NCBI GenBank assembly: GCA_030149205.1
Contig: JASBSB010000001.1
Location: forward strand, 260,357-324,356
DNA from: Candidatus Heimdallarchaeota archaeon
GTDB taxonomy: Archaea > Asgardarchaeota > Heimdallarchaeia > Heimdallarchaeales > Kariarchaeaceae
Length of the DNA stretch: 64,000 nucleotides
Direction: 5' to 3'
The notes beneath the pieces are model-generated. The model searched no databases. It had not been told where the DNA came from and worked only from the letters and a program-made list of their open reading frames with translations. A program made the position numbers and the translations under genes. Of this stretch, positions 61,424 to 64,000 are shown in pieces (positions within the stretch are counted from its first letter, which is position 1; every line of letters starts with the position of its first letter).

Positions 61424-63781
61424 ATGGAGTCATTTAAGGATAACTCAAAAGCAGAAAGTGTAGAAGACACACCTTCAAAACCTATAGGGTTGATGAAAGG
61501 ATTGCTTATCACCATTCCATTACTATTAGTAATAGAGATTGGTTCGAAGTTTTTATTTAAACCTGAAACTCAACTGTTAGACCGTCTGTTGGTTTATATC
61601 TTAGGATTAGCAACGATTCTGGTATTAGCATTTTTCACAAAATCACTCTTGAAAATGGTTTTCGTAGGAACCCCAGTAATAATTATTACAAGTTTTATTC
61701 CACCTTATTTTCTTCCAAATTACTTTACAAGTGTATTTGGTTTATTTGGATACTCTAGACCAGCTGTGGAACAATTCATTATAATTTTAAAGCATAACCC
61801 AAGTCTAGTTCCAAACTCTCAACAGATACTAAACTATTCTAACTATGCATTGACATATTTTTTTGTTTTTGACCTTGTTATTAGTCTGGTTCTCTTAACT
61901 ATTACTGCAATCGGATTCACCTTGCTCGCAAAAGTTTTTACACGAAAACCAAACGCGTTTACAATCATATTAGTAATTTTCATGGTTGTATTCTTACTCA
62001 TTGGTGCAGTGGCACTTCCGTATGGATTGACCGTGACGTCTGGTGTATCTCAATTTAGTCTGGATATGTCGGTGGGTAGTACTTACCTGTTTAATGGAAT
62101 TCAAGATTACATGAAAAATATTAACACAAATAATTTGACATTTGCCATATCCCAGATCCAAAATTCAAGTTCTTGGTTTAAAGAAGCAAAGCTGGTTATT
62201 TCAAGCTTAAATAGCCTTGGTATCTCACAGCTCTTATCGACCTCAGGGTTATCTACTTATCAACCTATCTTTGATAATGGATTAATTGCAGTGCAAGGAG
62301 TTACAATTTTAGCTCAAGCTATGAGTCCCTTGTTAGTTTCATTTAGTGGACTTAAGTCCGGATTCGATAAGACCTTTGGAACTATATCATTAAGTGGTTC
62401 AATCTTGAAACTAAGTCAATCAACTTCACAAAAGCAATTTGATGCTGGAATTGCAGAGCTTAGACAATCGTTTAAAAATATGACTGAGGCCATCAGACTG
62501 GTAAAAGAAGCGGTAAATACCTTCAAAAAAATGGATCAAACTAGCCTTGAGAAGAGTTTACTTCAGACTGGAGTACCTCAAGACATGATTAAGACCATTA
62601 GTTCCATGTTTACAACAACTGATTTGGTTCAATCAGCTTTAAATGTCTTCAATGTTATGATAAACCCAATTCAATATAACGGTACGACATCTCCTGATGC
62701 ACCTTTAATTCATCTTGCAAGAGGTGCCTACGATTTGAGCAGAGTATCTAAACTTGTAGGAGGAACCTCCAGCTTTGAAAAGACTGAGAGATACTGGCCA
62801 AATATTGTTCAAAATATCTCAATCTTCCAAGAAACATTAAAATCTCCAGCTTACAATAACTTTTCTCAAATAAATACAAGTGGTTTAGACCCAACAATAG
62901 GAAATTTTGTTAATCAAATCAAAGGTGCATTTAATTTTGTAAGAGATGCTGGAAATGTAGCAATCGAATTTGGAAACTTTGGAACCAATGTTGTACCAGT
63001 TATTAGAAGAATGAATACTTCTCTAGCTATCTTTCAAGATCCTGCTAAAAATTTCACAACTATATCCGATAAAGAATATGACAACTCATACAATAATCTG
63101 ACTCAAGTCATAACTGATTCGCAGGGTTTGAATGCAAGCGCCTTTAAAATTAAGGCCATTACACAGAATATGACCCAAAATGCAAACAACCAGAGCTATT
63201 ATGGGTTAATGACACAACCAGCGAAACAGTTTACAGCCTTGTTCTCACAATTTAATTTGACTCAAAACGCACAAAATTTCATTTATCTAGGTAATGCGTT
63301 TCAAAACGTTATACTGACAGCTAAAGAACTTAAAAAAGTTGATGTTTTCATGAAAAACATCGAAACAGACCTTACAGCAGTAAAGAATGCTGGAACAACC
63401 TCACAACAAGCAACTGAATTAAATAATAGAGCTCCGAACATTAACGCAAATGTAACCCTGGTTGACACAGCATTAAACAATTCAAAGCTTTATTTAGGAA
63501 ATGCACAGGGAAATTTCACGTTAGCTTATACAAAGGGAGGTATGACCCAGTTAGGAACTGTAAACACGGCATTATCAAACATCGCAATTGATATTAATGA
63601 CATCCAAGGTCCAACAGCCCTAGGAAAAGTAAAAGAGATTATGAAAGACCCATCAACCTACGCAAGTAATAATGGAGGAATTGGACCAACCCTTTCTGAT
63701 CTTGATACTGCAATCCAAAATATCGTTGTAGGAATGGGTAAAATTAGTAATGACCTGAAAGGTGTCACAATTAGCGGTTAA
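61424..63781 (+). CDS. Large membrane protein with N-terminal helices and a helical repeat-rich ectodomain
   Basis: Not recognised. Residues 1-200 contain about five transmembrane helices (for example GLLITIPLLLVIEIGS, LLVYILGLATILVLAFF, VFDLVISLVLLTITAIGF and IILVIFMVVFLLIGAVALPYG). Residues 210-785 are hydrophilic, rich in Asn, Ser, Thr and Gln, and appear to form repeated amphipathic helices (INTNNLTFAISQIQNSSS..., FNVMINPIQYNG...). Many N-x-S/T sites suggest an extracytoplasmic location. There is no C-terminal anchor, so the chain would be held by the N-terminal helices. It may serve as a surface or adhesion-like structure; unproven. Confidence 0.6.
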   Translation: MESFKDNSKAESVEDTPSKPIGLMKGLLITIPLLLVIEIGSKFLFKPETQLLDRLLVYILGLATILVLAFFTKSLLKMVFVGTPVIIITSFIPPYFLPNYFTSVFGLFGYSRPAVEQFIIILKHNPSLVPNSQQILNYSNYALTYFFVFDLVISLVLLTITAIGFTLLAKVFTRKPNAFTIILVIFMVVFLLIGAVALPYGLTVTSGVSQFSLDMSVGSTYLFNGIQDYMKNINTNNLTFAISQIQNSSSWFKEAKLVISSLNSLGISQLLSTSGLSTYQPIFDNGLIAVQGVTILAQAMSPLLVSFSGLKSGFDKTFGTISLSGSILKLSQSTSQKQFDAGIAELRQSFKNMTEAIRLVKEAVNTFKKMDQTSLEKSLLQTGVPQDMIKTISSMFTTTDLVQSALNVFNVMINPIQYNGTTSPDAPLIHLARGAYDLSRVSKLVGGTSSFEKTERYWPNIVQNISIFQETLKSPAYNNFSQINTSGLDPTIGNFVNQIKGAFNFVRDAGNVAIEFGNFGTNVVPVIRRMNTSLAIFQDPAKNFTTISDKEYDNSYNNLTQVITDSQGLNASAFKIKAITQNMTQNANNQSYYGLMTQPAKQFTALFSQFNLTQNAQNFIYLGNAFQNVILTAKELKKVDVFMKNIETDLTAVKNAGTTSQQATELNNRAPNINANVTLVDTALNNSKLYLGNAQGNFTLAYTKGGMTQLGTVNTALSNIAIDINDIQGPTALGKVKEIMKDPSTYASNNGGIGPTLSDLDTAIQNIVVGMGKISNDLKGVTISG

Positions 63782-63795
63782 TTCTAAACAATTTT

Positions 63796-63999
63796 TTACG
63801 AGTTTTTATTAACAAATTCTTCCAATTTAACTTTAAACTGTTCTCGTTTGCAGGCCATGCTTATGGTCTCAAATTCTAAACTAGAGGATTTTTCAAACAG
63901 ATCAATTAAATTTTGATTCAACAGTTTCTTGGTTTTAGCATTAACCCATTTATCTCTTTTAGTATATTCAACGGCTATTACAATAGCTTGTTCAATAAG
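63796..63999 (-). CDS. C-terminal end of an unknown protein (5' truncated by window edge)
   Basis: Not in the ORF track. The minus-strand frame is open from the right edge for 67 codons to a TAA at 63796. The peptide is hydrophilic and helical (IEQAIVIAVEYTKRDKWVNAKT, LNQNLIDLFEKSSSLEFETISM, REQFKVKLEEFVNKN). It has no known motif. It ends 15 bases from the stop of the large membrane protein, so the genes converge. The rest of the gene lies outside the window. Confidence 0.55.
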   Translation of the reverse strand, partial: LIEQAIVIAVEYTKRDKWVNAKTKKLLNQNLIDLFEKSSSLEFETISMACKREQFKVKLEEFVNKNS

Positions 64000-64000
64000 T

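Noticed and set aside
1-64000. CRISPR array, tRNA, rRNA or IS element
   Set aside because: Reading all spacers by eye I found no regularly spaced repeats, cloverleaf-like segments or paired terminal repeats. A tRNAscan or Infernal run could still find something.

Overview
This window is AT-rich, densely coded chromosomal DNA from an archaeon. Archaeal markers are an Orc1/Cdc6 initiator, a membrane-type LonB protease, a stand-alone Pth2, ribosomal protein eL33 (L35Ae), an RpoH/Rpb5 subunit, a geranylgeranyl-reductase-family flavoprotein, an archaeal-type asparagine synthetase and Lrp- and HxlR-type regulators. Several genes look unusually eukaryote-like: a type II NADP-isocitrate dehydrogenase close to human IDH1, a SERCA/PMR1-like P2A Ca2+-ATPase, a tail-anchored propeller protein, a DOMON protein, and an Rpb5 that carries jaw-like domains in front of the archaeal core. 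With MutS/MutL, a FixABCX-type electron-bifurcating set and TCA-cycle enzymes, this best fits an Asgard archaeon, perhaps a Heimdallarchaeia-like lineage. That assignment is inference. I recognised no rRNA, tRNA, IS element or CRISPR array.

Layout. 1-5 kb: end of a tRNA guanine-N2 methyltransferase, tRNase Z, orc1/cdc6, and an asparagine synthetase/GOGAT-like FMN protein pair. 5-13 kb: a degenerate SF2 helicase, a membrane protein, Ogt, an HhH-eL33 fusion with an upstream coiled-coil gene, and lonB. 13-21 kb: malate dehydrogenase, a secreted alpha/alpha-toroid-like protein, isocitrate dehydrogenase, a CYTH protein, a propeller/TM protein and gamma-glutamyltransferase. 21-27 kb: an unusual four-gene cluster (winged helix, tandem DUF11-like repeats, ribbon-helix-helix, and a tyrosine-recombinase-fold protein without catalytic residues but with a Pro/Gly-rich tail), then a duplicated Lrp-like regulator. 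27-33 kb: HEAT - DUF2797 - mutS - mutL on the minus strand. 33-37 kb: the extended Rpb5, phosphoglycerate mutase, a histidine phosphatase and an HxlR regulator. 37-45 kb: aminopeptidase P, Ca2+-ATPase, CLC channel with CBS domains, and a pseudo-APH-kinase-like protein. 45-55 kb: fixX-fixC and etfA-etfB flanking DOMON, K+-channel, PLP-decarboxylase, TerB-like and TauE genes, then moaB. 55-64 kb: citrate synthase, a DUF2080/small membrane pair, an ABC-2 exporter, pth2, geranylgeranyl reductase, a zinc-ribbon protein and a large membrane protein, then the 3' end of a minus-strand gene.

How the genes fit together. Citrate synthase, isocitrate dehydrogenase and malate dehydrogenase give three TCA steps. 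FixABCX would exchange electrons between NADH, quinone and ferredoxin or flavodoxin. The most notable observation is the Rpb5/RpoH gene. Its protein appears to hold three tandem copies of a eukaryotic-Rpb5-jaw-like unit before the canonical RpoH core. The first copy is in frame upstream of the first usable ATG, where the only nearby start lies in another frame and ends at GATTAGT. This implies a frameshift, a non-canonical start or a sequence error. Many starts are GTG or TTG, and Shine-Dalgarno motifs are visible at only some genes.
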